64,000 nucleotides of DNA. It comes from Adenophora triphylla var. japonica. Its lineage: Eukaryota; Streptophyta; Magnoliopsida; Asterales; Campanulaceae. The stretch is taken from NCBI GenBank assembly GCA_022495995.1, contig JAFEMH010001476.1, positions 1 through 64,000 of the forward strand, given 5' to 3'. Position 1 is the first letter of the stretch. Each line of letters starts with the position of its first letter. Positions 11,716-22,107 of the stretch are shown here, piece by piece. The notes beneath the pieces were generated by a model, which was not told the origin of the DNA, did no database searches, and was given only the letters and a program-made list of their open reading frames with translations. The position numbers and the translations under genes were made by a program.

Positions 11716-12777
11716 GTGCTCACCCGGTTGAAAGCAGCACAGGCCAATATCTCTCTGTGGTACCTGCTCACCTCATCCTATCCCCACAAGCTAAAGCTGG
11801 AAGAAAGCCTGGCTCGCACTCTAGTGCCTATCGATGCTACTCCCGATGATGTGGTGCAATTAATTGGGAACATCCACTATGGAAACATAATCACTTTCAC
11901 AGATCTCGATCTCCCTCAATTCGGGGCCGATCATAACGAGCCTCTCTTCATCACAGTCCAATTGGATGAACGACGCCTCCCTCGGGTCCTGGTTGACAAT
12001 GGGTCCGGAATGAATATTCTTCCGGCAAAGATCATGAGCCTGCTTGACATCAAGTCCACGGACTTAAAACCTTCCTCCCTCACAGTCAAAGCTTACGACT
12101 CGACATCCCGAGCAGTCCTTGGAGTTGCTACTTTGGACCTCTGGTTTGGACAGAAATTGATACCTGTGGAATTCCAGGTTATTGACATCCCGATCACTTT
12201 TAATGCCTTATTGGGAAGACCTTGGCTGCATCAGGTCAAGGGGGTCGCCTCAAGCCTCCATCAGTGTGTGAAATTCGTCTCGAATGGGGACCTGACGACT
12301 ATTTACGGGGATCTAGTCACTTTGGAGGGCACAGATACAGGTGGGATACCTATTCTGGAAATCAAGCATGATGAGGAAGGTCTCATGCTAACAGGCTTCT
12401 CGGTCGAGCCTCCTAAAGCCCAAGTGTGCAACGTAGATCTGACAATCACCCGGGATAAAATCCCTCCGGTCTTGAAAATGATGAGAAAGATGAGCTATCT
12501 ACCTGGCCTCGGTCTGGGAAAGCACCAACAAGGAACTCACAAACTCATCGAGGTGAAAGGACAGAAAACTCGCCACGGCCTGGGATATGAGGCCACCTCA
12601 GTGGACACCGCGAAAGAAAAGGAATTTGCTCTACAAAGGAAAGAAGCTATCACAGGAAGGGTCCCGGTCAACAACCCTAAACCTCTCCCCTTCAGTCCTA
12701 ATTTGGCTGACTACTTCGTAAAGGGTCCCACACAACCGGGTAACATCACAAACCCACTCCTACAGAAGGGTGGCTGA
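11716..12777 (+). CDS. Retropepsin-like protease with C-terminal G-patch, Tat/Ogre element
   Basis: An aspartic protease that would cleave Gag-Pol. The ORF is open for 353 residues. The active-site loop VDNGSGMN is at residues 93-100, with the catalytic Asp at 94. The conserved ALLGRPWLH of plant gypsy proteases is at 164-172. A glycine-rich G-patch-like segment (YLPGLGLGKHQQG ... HGLGYEA) follows at 261-293. G-patch modules after protease are known in some plant gypsy elements and are thought to bind RNA. The upstream end is probably continuous with the linker in the ancestral polyprotein, so the ATG at 11716 is nominal. The frame stops at 12777 where pol should continue. Confidence 0.82.
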   Translation: MLTRLKAAQANISLWYLLTSSYPHKLKLEESLARTLVPIDATPDDVVQLIGNIHYGNIITFTDLDLPQFGADHNEPLFITVQLDERRLPRVLVDNGSGMNILPAKIMSLLDIKSTDLKPSSLTVKAYDSTSRAVLGVATLDLWFGQKLIPVEFQVIDIPITFNALLGRPWLHQVKGVASSLHQCVKFVSNGDLTTIYGDLVTLEGTDTGGIPILEIKHDEEGLMLTGFSVEPPKAQVCNVDLTITRDKIPPVLKMMRKMSYLPGLGLGKHQQGTHKLIEVKGQKTRHGLGYEATSVDTAKEKEFALQRKEAITGRVPVNNPKPLPFSPNLADYFVKGPTQPGNITNPLLQKGG

Positions 12778-13655
12778 AGCTACAGGATAGCCTCAACAAA
12801 TTCAGGGGAGCCAAAGCTAACCCGGTCCGTAGAGTATTTCTGGACCTACCCAAGATACCCGGGGCTACCACTACCAGAGGCGTGCCAAGCCTAGTGTAAC
12901 AGTTCGAAAAGCTTACTACCACAATTCCTACTGCCCAGGATGGTCCGAAGCCTGAGTTTGAATTGACTGTACCAAAAGCCAAAGCCACAGAGGTCTTTTC
13001 AGATGATTGGGATGGCCCGATTATGCATCAGTTATTCGTGGAAGAGGTCCAGGTGCCAGACCTGATTGATTTCAGCTCAGTCAAAGAGATGGTAGCGATG
13101 ATCGAGGAAGGAGAACAGAAACAAGACAATTCCCGAGTCATGAAGCCACTAAAAAATCGGGAAACTCTCTCAGGCCCGTCCACGACCAAAGAAGAAATGA
13201 TAACCAAGCCTGGATTGGTCCCCCGTCCCTTTGTGTCAATTTAGTTAGAGTCTTCCGAGTCCCTCAATGTCAAGATCAAGTCTCTAGAGTCGTCCGACGG
13301 CCTTACGCCTGAAGACTACGAATCTGTAGCAAACGCTGTACTTCCTTTCGTTCCTAATGAAATGACGAACCTTTCTGAGTATCCCTTGATTGCCACTTTA
13401 ACTAATGATAAATTAATAATTAAAAAAAAAATTCATTAGATAAAGAAGCAGACACATTAAATAAACAAAAAAAAGAAGAGAGCAAAAATCATTAAGCAGG
13501 TTGTTCGGAAAGAGGAAAATCGAGCCCAAGCTGCCGAAGAAATTTTGACAAGTGTGAATTTGGGAACTGCGGAAGAGCCTAAAGAGACGCAGATTGGTAG
13601 TTTCTTCAGAGAAACTGAAAAGGATGCCCTGCAAAGTCCTACAAAATCCTCAACT
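12778..13655 (+). pseudogene. Pre-RT linker and first residues of RT, decayed
   Basis: Runs from the protease stop to the deletion junction. In frame pieces it reads an acidic pre-RT linker (12963-13244 open, then continuing past a stop to about 13407). After an A-rich patch (13405-13475) comes a segment at about 13550-13590 (VNLGTAEEPKETQIG) like the sequence just ahead of RT in Tat elements. RT itself is absent. The join to integrase lies near 13640-13660. Confidence 0.65.
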
Positions 13656-14377
13656 CAAGGAAAGTAGCCATCTTCATCAAAGAAAACATCATATGCAGAT
13701 ACGGGTTGCCAGCCGAAATCATCTCAGATAATGGATCCCACTTCGAAGGGGAATGCGACAGGCTGCTGGCAGAATTCAGAATAACCCGTCACAAGTCATC
13801 TCCCTACAGGCCCCAAACCAACGGAGTCGTCGAGGCAGCAAACAAGACTTTGGAAAACATCATCCGAAAAATGGCTGTCCGAGGCAGAGATTGGCCCGAG
13901 AAGCTACACCTGGCACTCTGGGGCTACAGAACATCCGTCAAAACGGCAACAGGGGAAACACCATTTGCTCTTACCTACGAAATGGAAGCCGTACTCCCAA
14001 TCGAGCTAGAAATTCCTTCACTCCGGGTACTGTTGGAAAGTCAGATCAACGAGGTCGAATGGCTCCAAAGTCGCCATGATGAATTGGCCCTGCTAGATGA
14101 ACGACGATTGAAGGCCATGGAACATATCCGAGCCTACCAAGGGAGAATGGCCAGAGCCTTCGACAAGAAAGTGAAGCATCGGGAGATTAGGGAAGGTGAT
14201 CTCGTTTTGAAAGAGAAGCCCCCAGTCCGTATCAACCCGCTTGGCAAATGGGAGCCCGTCTGGGTCGGGCCATATGTCGTCCAGAAGATTTTCTCCGGAG
14301 GAGCCATGCAACTTGCTGACCTCGACGGAAATCCCTTTGTGCACCCAGTGAATGGTGACAAGCTACGCAGATACTAA
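13656..14377 (+). pseudogene. Integrase, C-terminal half (Tat/Ogre element)
   Basis: Open from ATG 13706 (223 residues), with matching sequence upstream to about 13660 (FIKENIICRYG). The second catalytic Asp is in SDNGSHFEG (residue 8). The catalytic Glu is in PQTNGVVEAANK (residue 43). The C-terminal DNA-binding region follows to residue 223, ending LRRY. The zinc-binding HHCC domain and the first catalytic Asp are deleted, so it cannot integrate DNA on its own. Confidence 0.9.
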
Positions 14378-14889
14378 GTGTAAAAACACTGAGTCAAAAA
14401 AAAAGAAACAAAAAAAAAGAAGAAAAAGAGTGCTAAAAGATTAATACCCAACTAGGTTGAAAACCCGAAAAGGGCGGCCTAGGTAAAAAACGGGGTTGCA
14501 AAAAAAAAAAAAAAAAAAAAAAAAGAACAAAAGAAAACAAAAAAAAAAAACAAAGCAAACAAAAAACAAAAAAAAACAAAAAAAAAAAAAAAACAGGTCG
14601 AACTACGGAGACACAGAGCCCCTTTGTCCGAAGGGAACGTAGGCAGCCGGAAACGGTTCGGTCTAAAATACAAATAAAAGTCATACTTTGACATCAATAC
14701 ACTGATCAGACCATGAAAGCGTCTCGAAAAACTCTAAAGCAATTCACATATTCATTACAGTTAAAAGCTTTTTGATGAGTCTAAGCCCGGTTCACTCCTA
14801 CGAATTACAACCTGCTGAAAGAAACTAAAATACATAATCAAACTAATGTGTCTGCTACAACAAGAAAGGGATACTCGGAAAACTCGAGG
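14378..14889 (+). repeat. A-rich tract and GAACTACG...CGTAGGCAGCC box after integrase
   Basis: A-rich sequence fills 14395-14595. It is followed by GAACTACG (14600-14607) and CGTAGGCAGCC (14638-14648), the first of six copies of a two-part box shared by both Tat-like elements in this window. No protein-coding signal is seen. Confidence 0.6.
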
Positions 14890-16402
14890 TCACTCTAAGC
14901 CGCTCGTACTGGCTTCTCCCCTCTTCTTCCCCCTTCGAGTCTTCTTCTTCTGAACAGGAAAAATGTCGGTCTTCCTCCTACCAAGCTCTGGTATAGGAAC
15001 AGGATCTATCAAACCAGCCTCTGTCAGGGCCTTAGTGGCCCTAGCATCATCCCTCATCTCCTGTAGCCGAGCTGGTAGCATAGGAGTCCTCCTCTCCTGC
15101 CTCTTGACATAAGCCTCATAGTCGGTCACAACATCTCCGCTCCTGTCATGAGGGTTGGCCCTCGCCTCGGCCCTCCTCCTCTCCGAAACTGTCAGGTCCT
15201 CCGCACCCACAATGGCCTCACGCCGTCTCAAAATAGCCATCTGAGTCTCCCCCAAATGCCTCTCGTACCAATCCAGGTACCAAGTGGTCAAGAACACAGG
15301 TCTCGGACGCCTGAGGATAACCCGAGGAGGAAAGACGTCATACCTCCATACTCGGGAAAGAAATGGAAACACCGAAGGATCATCCATAGAAGCAGAAGCC
15401 ACCACCCTGGTGGCTATATCATCAAAGTCCTCCAAAGGAACCTGCTCCAAACCGAACTGTCTCAGAACCAAAGCCGGAATGTAAAAGCTGGACTGAGAAA
15501 GCCCCGGAAGCATAACCACGGGAGATCCGTCCTGAAGCACTCTCCGAGTCTCCACCCGCCAATGAGGCACCGACCATCTGATATCTTCAGTCCGACGACT
15601 AGCCATCCAACGCTCCCACGAGCCCTGATCATCAAAATCCACCAAAACCCCTCTCCTGGCAAATGTCCAAGGCTTGATCATATCAGAAGTTTCCCGAAGA
15701 ACCCCCAAGCGCTCCATCAGCCACAGGGTCAAAAGAAACGGACTGCCCCCGTGCATATACCGTCTCCCGGTAGCCAGCCTGTCGAGAGCATGAAAAGTCT
15801 CTCCCAAGATCAAAGGTACAACGTCTACGCCGCGACGGTGAACGACTACATCTAGCAGAGCCCGATGACGGATCCTGAAGAATAAACCATGAACAAGGTC
15901 CCAAACATGCAAAGTGCAAAGGCATCCCAATAGGCATCGTCAAACAAGCCTAAGCCCCTAAATCTATCAGGGAGACCAGAAATGTTAAAATGATCGGGAC
16001 CACAGATCATACCTTGTGCTTCCTCCAGGGAAAGATGAAGAAGGTTGCACAGCTTGTCAACAAAGGAAGCTCCTCCGGGCAAAGGAATTGCAATCTCCTC
16101 CACCTCAGACCACCAAGCAAAGCCCGAAATTCTTCAACAGGCGGGACCATTTCATTGTAAGAGAAGCAAAAAACATGCCTTCTAGTGTCCCAAAATGAGG
16201 AAGAAGCTCTCAAAAGATCATAATCCGGAATCAATTCCTTGAGAGACCACAAGCATCGTATCTTGTACCTTTCTTCAAAGAATGACCTCCTCTCATGCAT
16301 AATCTCCCGAGACCACTCTTTAAACTTGTTGAAGAATTGCATTTGAGAATTTTGGGATAATTTGGGTGGGTTTTGCATGCTCACAATTCTCTCCATGGTT
16401 TT
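14890..16402 (-). pseudogene. Antisense gene 2 of the Tat/Ogre element (DUF7745/plant mobile domain-like)
   Basis: An extra gene read against the element, starting at ATG 16402 (MERIVSMQNP) and ending at 14890. The N-terminal part has IRCLWSLKELIPDYDLLRAS and RHVFCFSYNEMVPPVEEFRALLG. This resembles the DUF7745-type group related to the plant mobile domain: an aromatic FWD motif, then a PT/V-EEF-ALL motif. The frame shifts near 16095 and again near 15930. The last 346 residues are open, are Arg-rich, and end with a basic tail (KKKTRRGKKRGEAS) that looks like a nuclear signal. Antisense ORFs of this kind are reported in Tat elements, but their role is unknown. A palindrome and TTTAATTT lie upstream at 16533-16491. 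A relative is at 57582-58010. Confidence 0.7.
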
Positions 16403-16490
16403 TCTCTCCTTCTTCCCGAAAATGGCTGTTTGAACTGGTGGTTGAAGAAGGTGTTTGAATTTGAAATAAAGGAAAACCAGATACGAAGCA

Positions 16491-16533
16491 AAATTAAAGG
16501 ACAAGTGTCGAGATTCTGTCTTGTCCGCGCGGA
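16491..16533 (-). promoter_or_regulatory. Putative promoter of antisense gene 2
   Basis: TCCGCGCGGA (16524-16533), identical to the LTR promoter palindrome, is followed about 24 bases later on the minus strand by the AT-rich TTTAATTT (about 16491-16498). This mimics the LTR arrangement, and the ATG is about 90 bases further. The promoter role is inferred from position. Confidence 0.45.
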
Positions 16534-16859
16534 CATAATTGCCACCCTCGAAAATCTGCAGCTAGGTTCAAACCGCTGCACCACTGAAGGAATATTTTCA
16601 TCCCGATTGCTCGAAAACTGTGCAAAGCCTCGCTCAAACAAGCTCACATACCAAACATTCACACCCTTATCAAAAAACCGGGCTCATGCAACATTTACAT
16701 GCATTAAAAAACATAAAAAAATTAGGTTATTACATTCCAAAAAAAAACAAAAAAAAACATCAAAAAAAAAGTAGGTTATTACATTCCAAAAAAAAAATGT
16801 GCATAAAATGTATCTGTCTGAATATGTACAATCCCACCCCCCCAGAATCAATCTCGAAG

Positions 16860-19800
16860 TCAATCGAATCCTCGGTGGCCGTTGCTTTCCCCGACCCCTC
16901 TTGCGGCTCGGGCCCGCCTCCTCGGTAGCCATGAATGTCTCGGGCTCGTAATCATCGTCCTCGTCTCGGAAGAAGGCTCGTCAGGACCAACCGGCACGCT
17001 CTGATACGGCAAACCAAGAGCCGCAAAGAAGTCATATCCGAAGGTGAATGCGTCGGACTCCTGGACGTGTGAAGAAGACCCACCGTGATGCCGAGACATG
17101 CCCTCGCCCGTACGGATCCCCGAGAATGAAGTGGTCCGAAGGCAACACCACGCCGGGATCTATGAGAGGAGAAAGAGGAGTCTCGGAAGAACGCTCGTAA
17201 GGCTCGGGAAGTCTCCCGCCGACAGCGCCGGCTGTGCTTGCCTCGCTCTAGCCACGAGGGGCTCCACAAGTAACCATCCTCCTAATGAATCTCTTAGCCC
17301 CGATCACCGCTTCGTCGGCTTCTCCACGACCACCTCCGGAAACCGCACGGAAGCAAAAGCGTCGAAATAATTGAGGCAAAAATGATGACAGAAAGAAAGG
17401 AAAAGACAAGCAAAAAAAAAGAAGAGGTGGGAAGGAGAATCCATACCTTCATACCCGGACGAGGCCGAAAAGCTCGTGAAGCCGCTCAGCCGGTGGATTC
17501 GCACCCTCAATCGGACCCCATCCTCGGACATATGAAAAGTCCGTCCGCGGGTACCGCACGATCCCTACCCCTCTCTCTCAAGGACCTGGGGAATCCTCAA
17601 CCTCCTCAAGATAAATACCGGATACTGCTCAATCGCCACGAATGCCGAGAAGTGCTGACCACCTCGATAACCGCCCCAGGTCTCCGACCTCTCGCTCGGA
17701 TGCATCTTGTCGGCGGGAGGCTCCACTGAAGCCATCAAAGGCGAGTTCACGCCATGCCGGCGCGTCACCCTCTCTCCTGATAATACACGCCGCAAGTCAA
17801 GCCCCTCAAAATCCTCCGCCGCACGGTCCATGTCTCGGCACCCTTCACCGCTCCACATCGAAGCGGTCCTGTGGATAAAATATCATCCTCTCATCCGTCT
17901 CGCCTCGTCAAAGGTGTGCACTCCTCGTACTTAAGGGTCGTGCGCCCTTAGAACCTATCTTCTCCCGAGCATACTTTCTCCAGAGAGCATGGCCGGATAT
18001 GCCCCGATGTATTCCGCCGGGCCGCCGCCACATCGTGACGTGAAATAACCTGCAGCCCATACCTGCGAAAAGGAAAAATCCCATCAATCCGGTGCAAAAA
18101 ATGAGGGATACGTGCTTAAAGAAAAGAGAGAAAGCAAAAAGAAAGCTTGTACCTCCAGAGGAAACTCGAAGCATGTCAAAGAGCCGACGGCCTTCCGCTA
18201 TATCGATCAAAGGCAAAATAGAGCTCGCCACCCCGCTCTCCCCAAGAGACCTCCCCACCATCTCCACATCCTCCAAACTCCTCGAAAGCAAACATCCCCG
18301 TCCCCTCGACGTGTCCAAAAAGTGTGCTCGAAAAAGCAAACCACAAGAAAGCCCTTGCAATCTGCACCGCAACCACTCTCTCATCACCAGCCTCGTAATT
18401 CCCGATGGTCTCCACGATCTTCCCGTAGACCACGGCATACTCCATCCCCATCCCCTTTTTGGGAATGGGGGTAAAGCCCAGAAGCTCCCGCAGTCCCGAT
18501 CACCGTAGCCGTCTTCTCCACTTCAATGCTCCGTCCTTTAAAGGACAGCGCAATCGCAGCCGTAATCGGAGGGCGTAACCGTGGCCTCGCCCTTAAAAAA
18601 TGAAATGTGTGGGTCGCGCCCCACCAATGCCGTGTGCCAAAGCAAAAATCAGGCCCTTGCTCTTGGAGAACTTGACCAACCCCTCAGCACTCAATAAACT
18701 CATACAAACTCTGGCCCCAATGACGATCCGTCTCTGACTCATCAAAGCTCCTCGACCCAAGACTGGAAGTCAGTCCCACAGGTCAACCACAGACTCCACT
18801 GATCCTCGAGTCTTCATCTTGTTCAGCTGATGCGTCACAAAGCGATCTCCACCCTGCAATTGAAAAAAAAAAGGGAATGAGTCAAAAAAAAAAAAAAAGA
18901 AATTTGCATTAAAAAAAAAATTGCATTCAAAAAAAAATTGCATTAAAAAAAATTGCATTAAAAAAAAATTGCATTCAAAAAATTTGCATTCAAAAAGAAT
19001 TGCATTTAAAAAAAAAGAGCATACACATGCATCATGGACATAAAATTTTGAAAAAAAAATCGGGCAGCATAACGGCATACAATGGACTCAAATTTCCATT
19101 TTTCTTACACAAAAGAAAAGATTTTCAACAACCATTCATTCATTCATAAAAAAAAAAATCTCAATAACATTGAGTCAACGGAAGAAAAAAAAAATTCCGT
19201 CCCATTTTTCATGAAATAGCATACATAGACAATTTTTTCACCATTCATACATTCAATCAAGGGAACGAAAAATCCGTCCCATTTTCACAGAAAATCACAC
19301 TCTCACAAAAAAAATGCATTCATATCATTCATATCACATTGCAAGAATTCTACAAAAAGTCCGTCCCGGATTTGGGAAAATTTTCATCTCATATTCCAAA
19401 ATTTTCAAACAAAATGCACATTTGAGTTACCCATATACTCATTGCAACATACAAATCATCAAGTTCAAGATTCGATGTCAAGAACATAATTTTCGAATTT
19501 TCATTGCATTTTTCAAATTTAAAAAAAAAAAAAAAGCAAAAAAAAAAAATGGCAAAATGCCCATTCTTTCTTCCAAACAAAATGCACATTTTGGTTACCC
19601 ACATACTCATTACAACATGCAAAGCATCAAAATCAAATTTCAAGTCCAAGAACGTCACAATTTTTGGATATTCAAAAAAAAAAAAAATCACCAAAAATCA
19701 ATTTCAAATGAAAAATCGACAAAGGGAATGAAGAGATTCGAAGTATACCGTACGGAGACTCGGATCAGAAGCCCAATGTTGCCATGCATCGGGGTACGGC

Positions 19801-19916
19801 TCCTCCGCAATCGATTGCGAAAGGGTGTAATGACTCCTCATTCGAACGAGCTCTAATCGCCTCTCGGCAACCGGACCGCGTCCTTGGCCTTGGATAGCAG
19901 CTTCCCCGTGTTCCAT
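16860..19916 (-). pseudogene. Antisense gene 1 of the Tat/Ogre element (plant mobile domain-like)
   Basis: A second antisense gene. A first exon-like ORF starts at 19916 (MEHGEAAIQGQG) and ends at 19704. The rest lies beyond an A-rich, possibly intronic stretch (19700-18860). From about 18860 the minus strand gives, in changing frames, FKGEATVTPSDY (about 18590), VYGKIVETIGNYEAGDE and ARAFLWFAFSSTLFG (18451-18176). These resemble the plant mobile domain (PF10536): GE-T-TP-D, then a hydrophobic F-L-STLF block and a WG motif. The 3' end is degraded and closes with a basic segment GPSRKRGRGKQRPPR (about 16920-16880). Several frameshifts are needed. Exon borders are not established. Confidence 0.5.
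18895..19020 (+). repeat. ATTGCATT(A)n minisatellite
   Basis: About eight units of TTGCATT followed by 6-10 A. A-rich sequence with related TTCATTC phrases continues to about 19700. It lies within antisense gene 1 and may be intronic. Confidence 0.75.
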
Positions 19917-20047
19917 TGCTTGAAAATCGAAGAAAATCGGAAGGATTTTGAGGTTTTTTGGCCAACAATGGCGGTTTTGGTCTTCTCTCTCTCGTCTCTC
20001 TCGTGGAACTGAAAATTGGAGAAGAAGGAACCAAGGGCGTCGCCCTC

Positions 20048-20082
20048 ATTTAAACCACTGTGTCGCGTTCGGTCCGCGCGGA
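20048..20082 (-). promoter_or_regulatory. Putative promoter of antisense gene 1
   Basis: TCCGCGCGGA (20073-20082) is followed 18 bases later on the minus strand by TTTAAAT (20048-20054), upstream of the ATG at 19916. It is the fourth copy of this palindrome in the element. The promoter role is inferred. Confidence 0.45.
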
Positions 20083-20214
20083 TGTAATGGAAGGGGCAAA
20101 ATGACCCTTTTGCCCTTTAAAATTTCGTGATTCTCGCAATTTAGTCCTCAACTTAACGTAGTTAACCAAAGTTAACCAAAGTTAACCCTCTTCAAAAGAG
20201 CTTCCCTAGTCAAA

Positions 20215-21262
20215 CGTAAGTCCGATTTCTCCGAAAAAGATAACGGAATCCCGTTTCTTTCATCAAAATCATCAAACGGCAGTCAAACATAAGTCCGACT
20301 TCTCCGAGAAAGATAACGGAATCCCGTCTCTTTCATCAAAATCACAAACGGTAGTCAAACGTAAGTCTGATTTCTCCGAGAAAGATAACGGAATCCCGTT
20401 TCTTTCATCAAAATTATCAAACGGCAGTAAAACGTAAGTCCGATTTCTCCGAGAAAGATAACGGAATCCCGTTTCTTTCATCAAAATCATCAAACGGCAG
20501 TCAAACGTAAGTCCGACTTCTCCGAGAAAGATAACGGAATCCCGTCTCTTTCATCAAAATCACAAACGGCAGTCAAACGTAAGTCCGATTTCTCCGAGAA
20601 AGATAACGGAATCCCGTTTCTTTCATCAAAATCATCAAACGACAGTAAAACGTAAGTCCGATTTCTCCGAGAAAGATAACGGAATTCCGTTTCTTTCATC
20701 AAAATCATCAAACGCCAGTCAAACGTAAGTCCGATTTCTCCGAGAAAGATAACCGAAACCCGTTTCTTTCATCAAAATCATCAAACGACAGTAAAACGTA
20801 AGTCCGATTTCTCCGAGAAAGATAACGGAATCCCGTTTCTTTCATCAAAATCATCAAACGGCAGTAAAACGTAAGTCCGATTTCTCCGAGAAAGATAACG
20901 GAATCCCGTTTCTTTCATCAAAATCATCAACGGCAGTCAAACGTAAGTCCGATTTCTCCGAGAAAGATAACGGAATCCTGTTTCTTTCATCAAAATCATC
21001 AAACGGCCAAACGTAAGTCCTATCCCTCCGAGAAAGATAACGGAATCCCGTTTCTTTCATCAAAATCATCAACGGCAAAGAAACGTAAGTCCGACTTCTC
21101 CGAGAAAGATAACGGAATCCCGTTTCTTTCATCAAAATCATCAACGGCAGAAACGTAAGTCCGATTTCCCCAAAGAAAAGCTAACAAAACCCCAAATAAG
21201 CTAACTAATCCCGTTTCTTTCCTCATTATCATCAACGGCCGTGAAACGTAAGCCCGATTTTT
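20215..21262 (+). repeat. 73-bp tandem repeat array in the Tat/Ogre 3' region
   Basis: About 15 units beginning CGTAAGTCCGATTTCTCCGA and continuing with AAGATAACGGAATCCCGTTT; the start positions include 20215, 20289, 20361, 20434, 20507 and 20578. Unit length is 71-74 bp, so the period is not a multiple of three and the open frames seen in it are by-products. Tandem arrays near the 3' end of Ogre elements are known seeds of satellite DNA. The last units (after 21152) are degenerate. Confidence 0.92.
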
Positions 21263-21289
21263 CTCCAACGAAACCCCCAAAGCCGTTTC

Positions 21290-22000
21290 GAACTACGATT
21301 GGCTTGATTCCTCTTAAGGATACGTAGGTAGCCTACCATAGGTCCACACCCGACCAAAACGGTCACCCTCTCCTTCGGCAGCAGACAAAGTCCACCGAAG
21401 GACCATTTATCCCAAATCATTAAGGGAAAACATTTCAAATCAAGGTCCGAGGCACCTAAAAAGCCATCATCATTAAGGTTTGAGGCACCTAAAACGCCAT
21501 CATCACCAATGGTCTGAGGCACCTAAAACGCCATCTTCAAGGTCAGAGGCACCTAAAACGCCATCATCACCAAAGGTCCGAGGCACCTAAAACGCCATCT
21601 TCAAGGTCGAGGCACCTAAAACGCTATCATTACCAAGTTGACACCTCAAATTAGTCATTCCAGGTCAAAGACCCGAACTACGATCGGCTTGATTCCCCTA
21701 AGGATACGTAGGTAACCTATCATTAGGTTTAGCCACCGCACCAAAATGGTCATCTCTTATCCCCAAAGCAGAGCGGATATACAATTTCACCGCCGCACCA
21801 AAATGGTCATTCTTATCCCCAGAGTTTCTCTCGCCGATCGTAACTCGCTCATCAAGGTCCGAGGCACCTAAACGCCATCTTCAAGGTCAGAGGCACCTAA
21901 AATGCCATCATTACCAGGTTGACACCTCAAAATAGTCATTCCAGGGTCAAAGACCCGAACTACGGTCGGCTTGATTCCCGTTCGGGATACGTAGGTAGCC
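21290..22000 (+). repeat. Short repeat cassettes with GAACTACG boxes before the 3' LTR
   Basis: Three copies of the two-part box GAACTACG...TACGTAGGTAGCC (21290-21333, 21675-21717, 21957-22000). Between them are many copies of a 25-40 bp phrase, GGTCCGAGGCACCTAAAACG (21440-21620 and 21855-21905). It is non-coding and lies between the 73-bp array and the polypurine tract. Confidence 0.8.
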
Positions 22001-22090
22001 TATCGCTAGGTCCAGCCACTCGATCACTTGATCATCCTGTCTAATATGGAGCCTTACTCTTATCGACGACCCAGCTTCCTTCGAAAGCAC

Positions 22091-22107
22091 CGTCGCCGAG
22101 GGGCTAC
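22091..22107 (+). promoter_or_regulatory. Polypurine tract of the Tat/Ogre element
   Basis: CGTCGCCGAGGGGCTAC precedes the 3' LTR. The minus-strand Tat-like element has CGACGAGGGGCTC at the same position (27064-27076 complement), which supports the call. Confidence 0.7.

Noticed and set aside
14433..14697. Phe-rich membrane protein on the minus strand
   Set aside because: Translation of the A-rich tract after integrase.
16684..19694. Phe-rich minus-strand ORFs around 16684-16932, 18770-19078 and 19389-19694 as membrane proteins
   Set aside because: They come from poly(A) and ATTGCATT minisatellites. The supported coding here is the fragmented mobile-domain gene.
20215..21262. CRISPR array
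   Set aside because: The units are contiguous with no unique spacers, and the genome is eukaryotic.
20272..21280. Minus-strand ORFs with repeated DERNGIPLSFSEKSD peptides as a repeat protein
   Set aside because: They arise from the 73-bp array. The period is not a multiple of three and no single frame spans the array.
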